From Regnicoccus_A sp014224355 (lineage in GTDB: Bacteria > Cyanobacteriota > Cyanobacteriia > PCC-6307 > Cyanobiaceae): DNA of 64,000 nt. The stretch lies in NCBI RefSeq assembly GCF_050920705.1, contig NZ_CP154799.1, positions 1,984,001-2,048,000 on the forward strand. The letters are read 5' to 3'. The notes under the pieces are model-generated. The model searched no databases. It was not told the origin of the DNA and saw only the letters and a list, made by a program, of their open reading frames with translations. How positions within the stretch are numbered: the stretch's first letter is position 1; each line of letters starts with the position of its first letter. This document shows positions 8,941 through 17,999 of this stretch, one piece after another. The position numbers were made by a program, and so were the translations under genes.

Positions 8941-9819
8941 GTGCTGCAGGGCTCTGTGATCTGGCTGAGGCTTCTCGATCTTCGCCTGCTGCTGGATCTG
9001 CTGTTTGCTTCAGCCCTCGGGGTGCTGCTTCTGGCCCGGGTGCGGGAATCACGCACCCTCTGGCTGCTGCGCGGCTGGCTTTTTCTGGTGGCGCTGGTCT
9101 GGGTGGTGCAGCGCTTCGCCAACCTTCCCCTCACCACCCGGCTGCTGGAGGCGGTGGTGCTGGGCTGCAGCCTGGCTCTGGCGATTCTCTGGCAGGGGGA
9201 GCTGCGGCGCTTGATGGAGCTGCTCGGCACCGGTCGCCTGGATGTGCTGCTGGGCAATCAGGCTGCCGACCAGGAGATGTCCGGAACAGTGGCCATGCTC
9301 ACCGAAGCGGCTGGCCGGCTCTCTCAGGGACGACGGGGAGCGCTGATCCTGTTGGATCTGGGCAGCGATCTGCGCCCCGAAGACTTCCTCAACCCCGGCA
9401 TCGAGCTCGATGCCATGCTCTCGGTGGATCTGGTGCTCAATCTGTTCGCCGCCGACACCCCGCTCCATGACGGGGCCCTGCTGGTGCGGGGAAACCGCAT
9501 CCTCTCGGCCGGGGTGATCCTGCCCCTCTCCCGGCAGGGCATCACCCGCTACGGCACCCGACACCTGGCTGCCCTGGGCATCACGGAGCGCTTCGACCGC
9601 TGCCTCTGCATCGTGGTGTCCGAGGAGACCGGCACCCTGTCCCTGGCCCGTCAGGGCAAGCTTGAGCGACCGATCACCAGCAGCCGCCTCAGCGATCTGC
9701 TGGCGTCCGCCCTGGCCCCCTCCTCCTCGAAATCCCCGGCCAAGAGCCCGGGTGGTTCGGTGGTCCCGCTTCCCACTGGACGTACGGTGGCCGAGGACAC
9801 GCCCGAATCCCGCGCATGA
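8941..9819 (+). CDS. cdaA: Diadenylate cyclase CdaA
   Basis: Membrane enzyme making cyclic di-AMP from two ATP. Three N-terminal membrane helices (about residues 15-95) precede the DAC domain with the catalytic DGA motif (LHDGALLV) and the RHR-type motif, here GTRHLAALG with Leu in place of the third residue. Length 292 fits CdaA rather than the larger DisA. The GTG at 8941 has GAGG just upstream, 5 bases after the lysA stop. Tight coupling to lysA and uppS links the nucleotide signal to cell-wall and precursor supply genes. The C-terminal 35 residues are a low-complexity Ser/Pro tail. Confidence 0.93.
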   Translation: MLQGSVIWLRLLDLRLLLDLLFASALGVLLLARVRESRTLWLLRGWLFLVALVWVVQRFANLPLTTRLLEAVVLGCSLALAILWQGELRRLMELLGTGRLDVLLGNQAADQEMSGTVAMLTEAAGRLSQGRRGALILLDLGSDLRPEDFLNPGIELDAMLSVDLVLNLFAADTPLHDGALLVRGNRILSAGVILPLSRQGITRYGTRHLAALGITERFDRCLCIVVSEETGTLSLARQGKLERPITSSRLSDLLASALAPSSSKSPAKSPGGSVVPLPTGRTVAEDTPESRA

Positions 9820-10619
9820 GTCGCTCGCCGGCGACCACTGACCCGATCCTGGCGTCAGCCCAGCCCTCGAAGCTGCTGCCGGCCTGCCTGGATCCCGCTC
9901 GGCTGCCTGCCCATGTGGCCGTGATCATGGATGGCAACGGCCGCTGGGCCCGTCGGCGACGACTGCCGCGCATGATGGGCCACCGCGAAGGGGTGGAAGC
10001 GCTCAAGCGCACCCTGCGCCTCTGCAGCGACTGGGGCATCGGTGCCCTCACCGTTTATGCCTTCTCCACGGAGAACTGGAACCGCCCGGGCGAGGAGGTG
10101 ACCTTCCTGATGGCCCTGTTCGAGCGGGTGCTCGCCCGTGAGCTGCAGGCGCTGGAACGTGAGCGGGTTCGCATCCGCTTCCTGGGCGACCTGGAGCAGT
10201 TGCCGGAAGGACTGCAGGAGCGCATCGCCGCCGCCGAGGCCCGCACCGCCGCCAACACCGGCATCCACTTCAACGTCTGCACCAACTACGGCGGCCGGCG
10301 GGAGCTGGTGCAGGTGGCCAGGCGCCTGGCGGAGCGGGCCGCCCGCGGCGAGCTGGACCCTGCCGCGATCGACGAAACCGATTTCGAGTCCGAGCTGCTC
10401 ACCGCTGGTGAGGTGGACCCCGATCTGCTGATCCGCAGCAGCGGCGAGTACCGCATCAGCAACTTCCTGCTCTGGCAGCTGGCCTACGCCGAGATTCACA
10501 TCACCGATGTGCTCTGGCCCGATTTCAATGAGCAGGCCCTGCTGCGGGCCGTGCTGGATTACCAGGGCCGCCAGCGTCGCTTCGGGGGGGTCGAGCCCCT
10601 CCATCCCCCAGGGTCCTGA
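9816..10619 (+). CDS. uppS: Isoprenyl transferase (undecaprenyl diphosphate synthase)
   Basis: cis-Prenyltransferase that builds the polyprenyl carrier for peptidoglycan and glycan export. The catalytic region VIMDGNGRWAR with its Asp, the AFSTENWNRP segment and the C-terminal diphosphate-binding region IRSSGEYRISNFLLWQLAYAE are present; the usual T-G-G-E is S-S-G-E here, a mild deviation. Length 267 is normal. The ATG overlaps the cdaA stop (ATGA), so translation is coupled. Its tail contains an intact seven-G run (F-G-G-V-E), useful as a contrast to genes broken at such runs. Confidence 0.95.
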   Translation: MSRSPATTDPILASAQPSKLLPACLDPARLPAHVAVIMDGNGRWARRRRLPRMMGHREGVEALKRTLRLCSDWGIGALTVYAFSTENWNRPGEEVTFLMALFERVLARELQALERERVRIRFLGDLEQLPEGLQERIAAAEARTAANTGIHFNVCTNYGGRRELVQVARRLAERAARGELDPAAIDETDFESELLTAGEVDPDLLIRSSGEYRISNFLLWQLAYAEIHITDVLWPDFNEQALLRAVLDYQGRQRRFGGVEPLHPPGS

Positions 10620-10652
10620 GCCATCTCCCTCCATCGTCCTTCCTTTGTCCCG

Positions 10653-11654
10653 TTGACCACCACCGTCCGCACCTCAGCCTCCGCGTCCGCCACCAGCTGC
10701 CCTGAACCGCGCCACGACTGGAGCCGCGGCGAGATCCTGGAGCTGCTGGAGATGCCCCTGATCGATCTGCTCTGGCGGGCCCAGACGGTGCACCGTGCCG
10801 CCAATCCGGGCTACCGGGTGCAGCTGGCCTCCCTGCTCAGCGTCAAGACCGGTGGGTGCGAGGAAGACTGTGCCTACTGCCCCCAGTCGATGCACAACAG
10901 CAGCGACGTGAGCGGGCGGCCGGAGCTGGAGGTGCAGCCGGTGCTGGCGCGGGCGCGGGCGGCGAAGGCGGCGGGCGCCCACCGCTTCTGCATGGGCTGG
11001 GCCTGGCGCGACATCCGCGATGGGGCCCCCTTCGAGGCGATGCTGGCGATGGTGCGCGGCGTGCGTGAGCTGGGCCTGGAGGCCTGCGTGACCGCCGGAA
11101 TGCTCACCGATGGCCAGGCCGAGCGGCTGGCGGAGGCTGGGCTGACCGCCTACAACCACAACCTCGACACCAGCCCCGAGCATTACGACCGGATCATCAC
11201 CACGCGCACCTACCAGGAGCGACTGGAAACCCTCGCCCGTGTGCGTCAGGCCGGCATCACCCTCTGCTGCGGCGGCATCATCGGCCTGGGGGAAACCAAC
11301 GCCGATCGCGCCGGCCTGCTGCAGGTGCTCGCCAGCCTCGATCCCCATCCCGAGAGCGTGCCGATCAATGCCCTGGTGGCGGTTGAGGGAACCTCCCTGG
11401 AGCAACAGCCCCCCGTGGATCCGCTCGAGCTGGTGCGCATGGTGGCCACCGCCCGCATCCTGATGCCGTTCAGCCGGGTGCGCCTGAGTGCCGGCCGCGA
11501 GCAGCTCAGCCGTGAGGCGCAGATCCTCTGCCTCCAGGCAGGGGCTGATTCCATCTTCTACGGCGACACCCTGCTCACCACGGGCAACCCCGATGTGGTC
11601 GCCGACCGGGCGCTTCTGGCAGCGGCGGGGGTGCGTGTGGAGTCGGCGGTTTGA
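10653..11654 (+). CDS. bioB: Biotin synthase
   Basis: Radical SAM enzyme inserting sulfur into dethiobiotin. The CxxxCxxC cluster ligand motif is CEEDCAYC at about residues 68-75, followed by FCMGWAWRDIRDG, the conserved YNHNLDTSPE region and the second-cluster ligands in GITLCCGGIIGLGET. Length 333 is typical. The start appears to be TTG at 10653, 33 bases after uppS; no ATG is available before the conserved core. The stop overlaps the next gene. No other biotin genes are in the window. Confidence 0.95.
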   Translation: MTTTVRTSASASATSCPEPRHDWSRGEILELLEMPLIDLLWRAQTVHRAANPGYRVQLASLLSVKTGGCEEDCAYCPQSMHNSSDVSGRPELEVQPVLARARAAKAAGAHRFCMGWAWRDIRDGAPFEAMLAMVRGVRELGLEACVTAGMLTDGQAERLAEAGLTAYNHNLDTSPEHYDRIITTRTYQERLETLARVRQAGITLCCGGIIGLGETNADRAGLLQVLASLDPHPESVPINALVAVEGTSLEQQPPVDPLELVRMVATARILMPFSRVRLSAGREQLSREAQILCLQAGADSIFYGDTLLTTGNPDVVADRALLAAAGVRVESAV

Positions 11655-12586
11655 GCATCAGGATCGCGGCCTTCTACAAGTTCGTGACGTTCTCCGCCAC
11701 CGAGTTGCCGCGTTGGCGCGAGGAGCTGCTGGAGCTGGCCGGGAGCGAGGGGGTGAAGGGGACCGTGCTGCTGGCGGAGGAGGGCGTGAACGGCACGATC
11801 GGCGGCCCCGAGGAGGGGGTGGCGGCGGTGCTCGCGTCCCTGCGTGCCGATCCACGCCTGGCGGATCTGGAGGCCAAGCTGAGCTGGAGCACGCGGCCCG
11901 GCTTTCACCGGCTCAAGGTGCGTCTGAAGCCCGAGATCGTGACCCTGGGACGACCCGAAGTGCGTCCCGCCGAGCGGGTGGGCACCTACGTGGCTCCCAC
12001 GGAATGGGACAGCCTGATCGGCGATCCCGGCACCCTGGTGATCGACACCCGCAACACCTATGAGGTGGCGCTGGGAAGCTTCGAGGGGGCGATCGATCCG
12101 GGCCTGGAGCGCTTCGCTGATTTTCCCCGCTGGGTTGAAACGGTGCTGCGCCCCCTGGTGGCGGAGCGCACGCCCCAGGCCCTGGCGCTGTTCTGCACCG
12201 GTGGCATCCGCTGCGAGAAGGCCACCGCCCATCTGATTGAGCAGGGCTTTGGCGGAGTGCATCACCTCGAAGGCGGCATCCTGCGCTATCTGGAGCAGGT
12301 GCCGGAACCGAGCAGCCAGTGGCGGGGCGAATGCTTCGTGTTCGATCAGCGGGTGGCCGTGAATCACCAGCTTGAGCAGGGCGAGCACAGCCTCTGCCAC
12401 GGGTGCCGCATGCCCCTGAGCCCCGGCGACCGCGAGCTGGAGAGCTACGTGGCGGGGGTGAGCTGCCGCCATTGCGTTGATGGTCTTTCCCCAGAGCGCC
12501 GCACCCAGCTGATGGAACGCCAGCGCCAGGTCGATCTGGCAGAGCAGCGGGGGCAGACTCACATCGCCCAGGTGTTCACCAGCTGA
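11651..12586 (+). CDS. trhO: tRNA uridine(34) hydroxylase TrhO (rhodanese family)
   Basis: Oxygen-dependent tRNA U34 hydroxylase. An N-terminal acylphosphatase-like domain (FYKFVTFSATELPRWREEL, GTVLLAEEGVNGTI) precedes the rhodanese domain (DTRNTYEVALGSFEGAIDP) with active-site loop CTGGIRCEKA and a C-terminal cysteine cluster (CHGCRMPLS, SCRHCVDG). Length 311 is typical. TTG at 11651 overlaps the bioB stop. The assignment follows the YceA/TrhO family; older databases call it a rhodanese-related sulfurtransferase. Confidence 0.92.
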   Translation: MSIRIAAFYKFVTFSATELPRWREELLELAGSEGVKGTVLLAEEGVNGTIGGPEEGVAAVLASLRADPRLADLEAKLSWSTRPGFHRLKVRLKPEIVTLGRPEVRPAERVGTYVAPTEWDSLIGDPGTLVIDTRNTYEVALGSFEGAIDPGLERFADFPRWVETVLRPLVAERTPQALALFCTGGIRCEKATAHLIEQGFGGVHHLEGGILRYLEQVPEPSSQWRGECFVFDQRVAVNHQLEQGEHSLCHGCRMPLSPGDRELESYVAGVSCRHCVDGLSPERRTQLMERQRQVDLAEQRGQTHIAQVFTS

Positions 12587-12594
12587 GGGGGCCC

Positions 12595-14070
12595 ATGGCC
12601 GATTCGGTGATGGCGTCGTGGTCGACGTCTGAGGCCATCGAGACCTTCGTGGCCGCCTTTGAGAACGCCAGCCTGCCCCGCCGGCACTGGACCCACCGGG
12701 CCCACCTGCTGGTGGCTCTGGCGAGCGTGCAGCGGTGGGGGCATGACCAGGCCCTGGTCCATCTTCGTGAGCGGATCCGTGCCTACAACGAGGCCACCGG
12801 CACCTCGAACGGCAACAGCTACGGCTACCACGAAACCCTCACCCGTTGGTTCCTGCAGGCAGTGGCCGCTCACCAGGCCCGCCATCAGGAGCTGCCACTG
12901 ACGGAATCCCTGGAGGTGCTGCTGGCCTCCCCGTTAGGAGATCCGGGCTGCCCCCTGGCGGCCTACTCGCCGGAGCGGCTGTGGTCAGTGGAAGCGCGCC
13001 ACGGCTGGGTGGAGCCCGATCTGCGGCCCGGCGCAGGTCCGGCCGCCATCGCGGCGCAGGTGGCCGCACGGGAGATGCGGAGTGTACCCATGGCGGATCG
13101 GCCGGTCCTCTACAGCTTTCGCCGCTGCCCTTATGCGATCCGGGCCCGGCTGGCCCTGGCGGCGGCGGGACTGCAGCCCGGCCGCGATCTGGAGTTGCGG
13201 GAGGTGAACCTGAAGGCCAAACCACCGGAGCTGCTGGAGGCCTCCGTGAAGGGCACGGTGCCGGTGCTGGTGCTGCCGGCGGAGGGACGCGTGATCGATC
13301 AGAGCCTGGACGTGATGCGCTGGGCCCTCAAAGACCGCGACGCTGCCGAGGCGATCCCTGGGTCTGACACCCCTCGCCAAGCGGCCCAGCGGGCGTTGAT
13401 CGAGGCGTTGATCGCCAGCAACGACGGCCCCTTCAAGCATCACCTCGATCGCTTCAAATACGCCGATCGCTACCCCGGTGCCGACGCAGAAGAGCACCGG
13501 GCGAAGGCTCTGGCAATCCTGCGGGAGTGGAACCAGCAGCTTCAGCATCTGGAGGATCGGACTTCCCTGGCTGATCTGGCCCTGTTGCCGTTTGTGCGCC
13601 AGTTCCGTCTGGCGGATCCGGAGGGGTTCGACGCCTCAGCGGGTCTGACGGTGCTTCGGGCGTGGCTGGAGCGGTTCCTCGCCAGCCCCGAGCTGGCAAC
13701 GGTGATGGCCCCGCCCTGGGCAGCGCGAACCGCCTGGCACTCGCCGAGCTTCCTGTACCACTTCGCCCTGGCTGAGGACTGGCGCGCCGCCAGGAGCCAG
13801 GGGAGCTACCGCCGCTCCAGCCGGGGTCAGAGCCTGGAGGAGGTGGGCTTCATCCACGCCAGCCATGCCGCTCAGCTCCAGGCCACCCACCAGCGTTTCT
13901 ACGCCGACGCCAACAACGTGCTGCTGCTCACGATCGATCCCCAGCGGCTGGCGGCTGCCGGCATCGCCGTGGAGGAGGAGCCAGCCCCCGGCAGCGGCGA
14001 GTTCTTCCCCCACATCCAGGGCCCTCTGCCCCTGGAGGCGGTGCTCGCCTGGGAGCCCTATCCCTCGTGA
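12595..14070 (+). CDS. Three-part fusion: uncharacterised helical domain, GST, DUF952
   Basis: A 491-residue protein joining three domains. Residues 1-150 form a helical domain with W-T-H-R-A-H-L and Y-H-E-T motifs that elsewhere occurs as a small stand-alone protein of unknown function. Residues about 170-365 are a glutathione S-transferase with thioredoxin-fold active region VLYSFRRCPYAIRARLAL and helical half. Residues about 385-491 are DUF952 (YHFALAEDWRAARSQGSY, then EEVGFIHASHAAQL), a fold related to ADP-ribosyl/2'-phosphotransferases. The reading frame is open throughout, 8 bases after trhO. Role unknown; detoxification is a guess. Confidence 0.8.
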   Translation: MADSVMASWSTSEAIETFVAAFENASLPRRHWTHRAHLLVALASVQRWGHDQALVHLRERIRAYNEATGTSNGNSYGYHETLTRWFLQAVAAHQARHQELPLTESLEVLLASPLGDPGCPLAAYSPERLWSVEARHGWVEPDLRPGAGPAAIAAQVAAREMRSVPMADRPVLYSFRRCPYAIRARLALAAAGLQPGRDLELREVNLKAKPPELLEASVKGTVPVLVLPAEGRVIDQSLDVMRWALKDRDAAEAIPGSDTPRQAAQRALIEALIASNDGPFKHHLDRFKYADRYPGADAEEHRAKALAILREWNQQLQHLEDRTSLADLALLPFVRQFRLADPEGFDASAGLTVLRAWLERFLASPELATVMAPPWAARTAWHSPSFLYHFALAEDWRAARSQGSYRRSSRGQSLEEVGFIHASHAAQLQATHQRFYADANNVLLLTIDPQRLAAAGIAVEEEPAPGSGEFFPHIQGPLPLEAVLAWEPYPS

Positions 14071-14582
14071 GCAGCCTGGGGGAGCTGGAAGCATGGGGGG
14101 CTTCGCAGGGGCTGCTGCTGCGCCTGCAGGTGAGCGGGTCTTCAGCGTTGCGTGGGCTGCGGGTGGGGGTGGCCCGCCGTGACCATCAGGGCGGGCCCCA
14201 GCTGCTGGGGGAGCTCAAAGGCTGGGCTGTTCCTCTACCCGAGGGCCTTCATCTCGACACCCTGCGCATCCAGGCGCCGCGCGGCGAAACCTACGCCTCC
14301 ATGGTGGGTCCGCTGATCTGGGCTGCCAGCTTCGCCTGGGCCCTGGAGCACACCCACTGCAGGCGCGCCGTGCTGCTGGCCATCCGTGATGACGAGCACC
14401 AGCACCGCCGCCTGGTGCGTTACTTCCGCCGGCTGGGCTTCCAACCGGTGCGGGAGCTGGGCGCAGGGGTGCTCGACCTGCCGCAGCGACTGCTCTGGGG
14501 GGGCGCGGGATTGCTGATGCGGGGCGATTGCGCCGAGGGCCTGCGGCGCTGTGAACGCGGGCTTGGCCTGGGGCCTGAATGA
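14067..14582 (+). CDS. GNAT-like conserved cyanobacterial protein
   Basis: A 171-residue protein without a firm family name. The segment AVLLAIRDDEHQHRRLVRYFRRLGFQPVRELG looks like the last half of a GNAT acetyltransferase (helix, then R-Y-F-x-R-L-G-F-x-x-V), but no clear acetyl-CoA loop is visible, so catalytic activity is doubtful. The GTG start overlaps the stop of the fusion gene (GTGA), making it the last member of the lysA-led train. An intact seven-G run lies in its coding sequence (L-W-G-G-A). Confidence 0.6.
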   Translation: MSSLGELEAWGASQGLLLRLQVSGSSALRGLRVGVARRDHQGGPQLLGELKGWAVPLPEGLHLDTLRIQAPRGETYASMVGPLIWAASFAWALEHTHCRRAVLLAIRDDEHQHRRLVRYFRRLGFQPVRELGAGVLDLPQRLLWGGAGLLMRGDCAEGLRRCERGLGLGPE

Positions 14583-14668
14583 ACTGTTCCAGCCCTCATT
14601 CGGTGATGACCAGCGGCATCAGAACAGCGACCTGGTTCAGCCAGCGATACCGTCATCCATTCGCGTGT

Positions 14669-16104
14669 TTAAACCACCAGTTCCGGATCACCCGGAATCC
14701 ATGTCTTGTCGCAGAAAGCCTCAAGCGGACCGTAGAGACGGAAAATGGTGTTCCATCGCTTGCTTGGATCGGTCTGGATCCAATTGGTTTCCAGACCTTC
14801 AGGAGCCTTTGGACCAATGCAAACATCGAAAGAATCGTCGGCATTCTGCTTCAGTCCCTCCTTGTTCTGGTCCAAACCCGGGACGCGCTGGTTGGTCTGG
14901 AGCCCCGAGCGGGTCTGGTTGTGACAGAGGGTGAATGACCAGAAATCCTTGGCGGGAACGTCCTTCGGCAAGTTGATCCTTTAGGTCTTGCCTCCATCGA
15001 GAGCATGGCCGTGCTTGTCGAGGCAGGCGATCGTGTACTTGGAACCCTTATCCACATTCTTGATCGCCATGGCGGGAGTAATACCGTTGGCGTAGAAGTG
15101 CATGTAGATCCGGGAGTCGAGCAACCGCTCACCATCAAGCCGGAAGTCGTAGCGCCCCTGGATGAAAGGATTTGTCCAGACCCGCTCACCGGGATAGAGG
15201 TAGTGGCGCAGATCTGCCGGACATGCCGTGAGGGCCCGTGCGGTAACGGACCCAATCGCAGCCGCATCGATTCGGATCGTCCTCATCCTCTCATCAGGCT
15301 TGAACTCCTTACCCTTCTTGATACCGATGGAAGCGAGCAATCTGCGCGTCTCCGGGCCCAGTCCGTGGATAGGCTCGGCCTGGATTGTGGAATTGAGTTC
15401 GTCCCAATAGCCGTAGTCCATCCGGTGAATGGTGTTACTATACTGACCAGAGATGTTAAGAAAGATCATATTCGGGGGATTGGATTGTCCTTCCCCGATA
15501 GCGGATGGATCTTGGAAATCTTCTTGGTGAACTCAACCGCTGGCTTCGGCGAACCATCGACCTGGAAACCACGCCAGACCACCCGGTTGCCATAGGTGTT
15601 GGTGTTCGCGACATGGAAGCCCTCGGGAATCTCAGCCTCGTAGCCGGGAGGCACGATCAGGAATTTCCCGCCCTTGGCCTTGTCGGGGCCAGCATTACCG
15701 AAATCGACCACATACTTGAACCATGCATCGTTGGGGAAGCCCAGGACACTGGGCGGGGTCTCGATGACCATCGGCTCATCGCTCAGTTTCAGCCATGCAG
15801 CCATGTAGACCGAGGTGGTATTCGGCGTGCGCCAGAAGGCCTTGGAGTCCATGAGTTCTTCAAAGAGAACTGCTGTGGTGTAGGCCGGCCCGTGCCTGAG
15901 CAAGCCATGCTTGACCCCATCCATTGAGGCGATCGGAATGCCGCTGAGGAAAGCCTCCGTGGCTCGGTTGAGATCGAGGTTGTCGTAGACCTTTTGCGTT
16001 GTCGCGGCGTCGGGAACGCCATTGACTGAAGCCAGGACCCCGATGGAGGTTTCAAGCTTGTCGGGGGTCTCGATCCCTGCGGGGATCTCGGTTAATATCT
16101 TCAT
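14669..16104 (-). pseudogene. DUF1254/DUF1214 protein, broken twice
   Basis: Reads from the ATG at 16104 as a DUF1254 domain (IETPDKLETSIGVLASVNGVPDAAT...) that stops at 15466, while the family sequence continues one frame over as MIFLNISGQYSNTIHRMDY. Adding one C to the five-C run at 15474-15478 restores NPIPPNMIFLN. A second lesion is an in-frame TAA at 14983-14981 (GGKT-stop-RINLPKDVPAKDFW), beyond which the DUF1214 end (TRSGLQTNQRVPG, GNWIQT-like, LYGPLEAF) continues in the same frame to 14669. The stop codon makes real decay likely. The family is uncommon in picocyanobacteria, suggesting transfer. Confidence 0.85.
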
Positions 16105-16259
16105 CTTGGGCGACTCCGCCTGAGCTGAGTGTAGTTAGCCCATAAAAGAGTTGCCAATCATGACAGCAATCGAAAGGCGATGCAACTTTTCAGATGCTGT
16201 CCTATTGAAGAGCAAGATATTGGCAGCTCAGGCGGATCTGGATGCTAGCTGCCTGAGTC

Positions 16260-17036
16260 TTAGAACTTCCCGTTTTCATTCTTCCACTCGCTTCGCGGCG
16301 GTATCGTTTCCGCAGTATCCCAGTGCTCGACGATCTTTCCTCCCTCCACCCTGAATAAGTCGTAGAAAGATGTCTGGGCCCTGCCACGAAACCCTTCACA
16401 GCCCGTCAGCACAAAATTTCCTTCAGCGAGAAGGTGATGAATTTTTTGATAATGAACAGCGCTTTCAGGATCTTCCTCTGCCAGAGATGAGTACAACGGC
16501 CCCAAGCCATCTTTAAGACCGGGATTGTGCTCCGTGTATTCTTCTGACAGGAATTTATCCAGTTTTTGGATTTGCCTGCCTATCATTACGCATGATATGA
16601 AGCTCTTGACCAGTTCTCGATTTGATTCAGTCAAGGCCAGGTCAATCACAGCAGTTTGGCCATCAACCATCGTGTGCCCCGAAGGATTCGGCCCCTTCCT
16701 GGTTTGAATGTTGTCCCAATGTTCGACGGCTTGTTCACCCTCGAAACGGAAAACCTCAAACCCCACTCTGGATGTTGTAAAATCATACTCTGTGTGCCCG
16801 AATACGTAGTCGCCATCCGAGAATATCCGCACGATATTAACCCGCGGATTGGTCTTTGACAGCCGTTTGAAAAGAGCGGCCAATCCTTCGCCGCCTTCGT
16901 GGGTCTGGGGATTATGCTGAATGTATTTGTCTGGGTTTACGACGGCAACAGACTTTTCGTCACCGGTCTCGATGCCCTTCAACAGCGCGACGATCTGTTC
17001 TTTTCGTTTCGATGTTCGTTTCGATGTCACGGACAT
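16260..17036 (-). CDS. Tandem SnoaL/NTF2-like protein
   Basis: A 258-residue protein made of two NTF2-like (SnoaL/ketosteroid-isomerase fold) halves. The first (about 12-125) has KYIQHNPQTHEGGEGL and FEVFRFEGEQAVEHWDNIQ; the second (about 140-250) has EYTEHNPGLKDGLGP and YDLFRVEGGKIVEHWDTAE, the repeated E-H-N-P and V-E-H-W-D pattern of this family. Substrate unknown; such proteins are often polyketide cyclase-like or simply binding proteins. It lies in the AT-rich island between the DUF1254 pseudogene and the IS element and is probably acquired. Confidence 0.78.
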   Translation of the reverse strand: MSVTSKRTSKRKEQIVALLKGIETGDEKSVAVVNPDKYIQHNPQTHEGGEGLAALFKRLSKTNPRVNIVRIFSDGDYVFGHTEYDFTTSRVGFEVFRFEGEQAVEHWDNIQTRKGPNPSGHTMVDGQTAVIDLALTESNRELVKSFISCVMIGRQIQKLDKFLSEEYTEHNPGLKDGLGPLYSSLAEEDPESAVHYQKIHHLLAEGNFVLTGCEGFRGRAQTSFYDLFRVEGGKIVEHWDTAETIPPRSEWKNENGKF

Positions 17037-17688
17037 GCTTCTCCCGTTTTCTGACGGCTAACAAGTATTCAGGTGGATCCGGTATCCACCAGCCCCTCAG
17101 GCTCCATAAGATCCATGGGCCGTCATTGCCCGCAGCTGAAACCGCTGCCAGGATAAAGGCTTTTTCGGTCTTGTCCATCGTTGAGGACAGCTGAGGCGGT
17201 TCTGAGAACCCGATGTTCACAATATTACAAAAGTCCGCTTGGACCCATCGTTAAACAGAGAATTGATTCGGCATATTCCATTATATCGTGGTCATGATCG
17301 CTTCACCATGACCCAGACATTCACGGAGGGTTCGCATGACAGAATTGAGAAGCGCTGCCACCCAATCGGAGTGCACCCATATGGCCGCATGGGATTGAGG
17401 CATAGCCCCAAGGACCCTGCACTGATGGACTACGGATGACTAGGGCGCCTCCGATTCTGCAGGCCTGTTCTTCTTGGATCGAGCAGAAAAACCGAGACAA
17501 CTGAGCTGTTTGTTGCAACCCCTATGGGTGCTGTGTGCCTGTTCTGCTCTGGCGCTGAGGTAAATGCTTTTCTTGGATAACCTGGGTCCCTGGCATCGTG
17601 CAGGCTGGGCGGGGCTCACGAACTGGCTCTTGCTCGAGACCCCCGGCTTACTCTGGGGTTTGCGCCTGCATACCCATTTCAACGACGA
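17037..17688. other. Gene-poor, AT-rich stretch beside the IS
   Basis: About 650 bases with no supportable gene. Short open frames exist on both strands but none shows a family motif or a ribosome site. It separates the NTF2-like gene from the broken transposase fragment at 17689 and looks like decayed insertion debris. Confidence 0.4.
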
Positions 17689-17778
17689 CCAGCGGCGGTA
17701 GGTGCCCTGGGTGACCTCAATGGCTCGGCAGGCATCGGCGACGGTCTTGCCCTGGGCGATCAGCTGCTCAGCCGCCTC
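17689..17778 (-). pseudogene. IS3-type OrfA fragment, inner part
   Basis: The leftward frame reads EAAEQLIAQGKTVADACRAIEV followed by TQGTYRRW, the helix-turn-helix of IS3-family OrfA proteins. Past RRW the similarity ends. The missing N-terminal piece (RHTPEQINRKL) lies at 19634-19669 on the other side of the intact IS, so one older transposase gene was split by the insertion. Confidence 0.7.
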
Positions 17779-17999
17779 GGAACCTATCAGGGAAGTTGTC
17801 CGCTCGGGGTGCTGAGCTGAGCACCGTGATTGAGCTTACTGCGGGTTAAGGATCAGGGCCGCGAGGCTCGATCGTTGTCATCATCTCGATACGGGACTGT
17901 GGTTGAGGATGGAGCTGCCGGCCCCTGATCGCGGCTGTTGCCGATCGCGCCCACCGAGGGGCGCCATCGGACAGCCACGGGGGCCTGGATTGTTGAGGG

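Noticed and set aside
16960..17220. 86-residue minus-strand frame overlapping the NTF2-like gene start
   Set aside because: No family resemblance, and it overlaps the well-supported gene by 77 bases.
17779..17786. Target-site duplication flanking the IS
   Set aside because: A shared CCT near both ends could be chance, and the ends of the repeats are not defined to the base.
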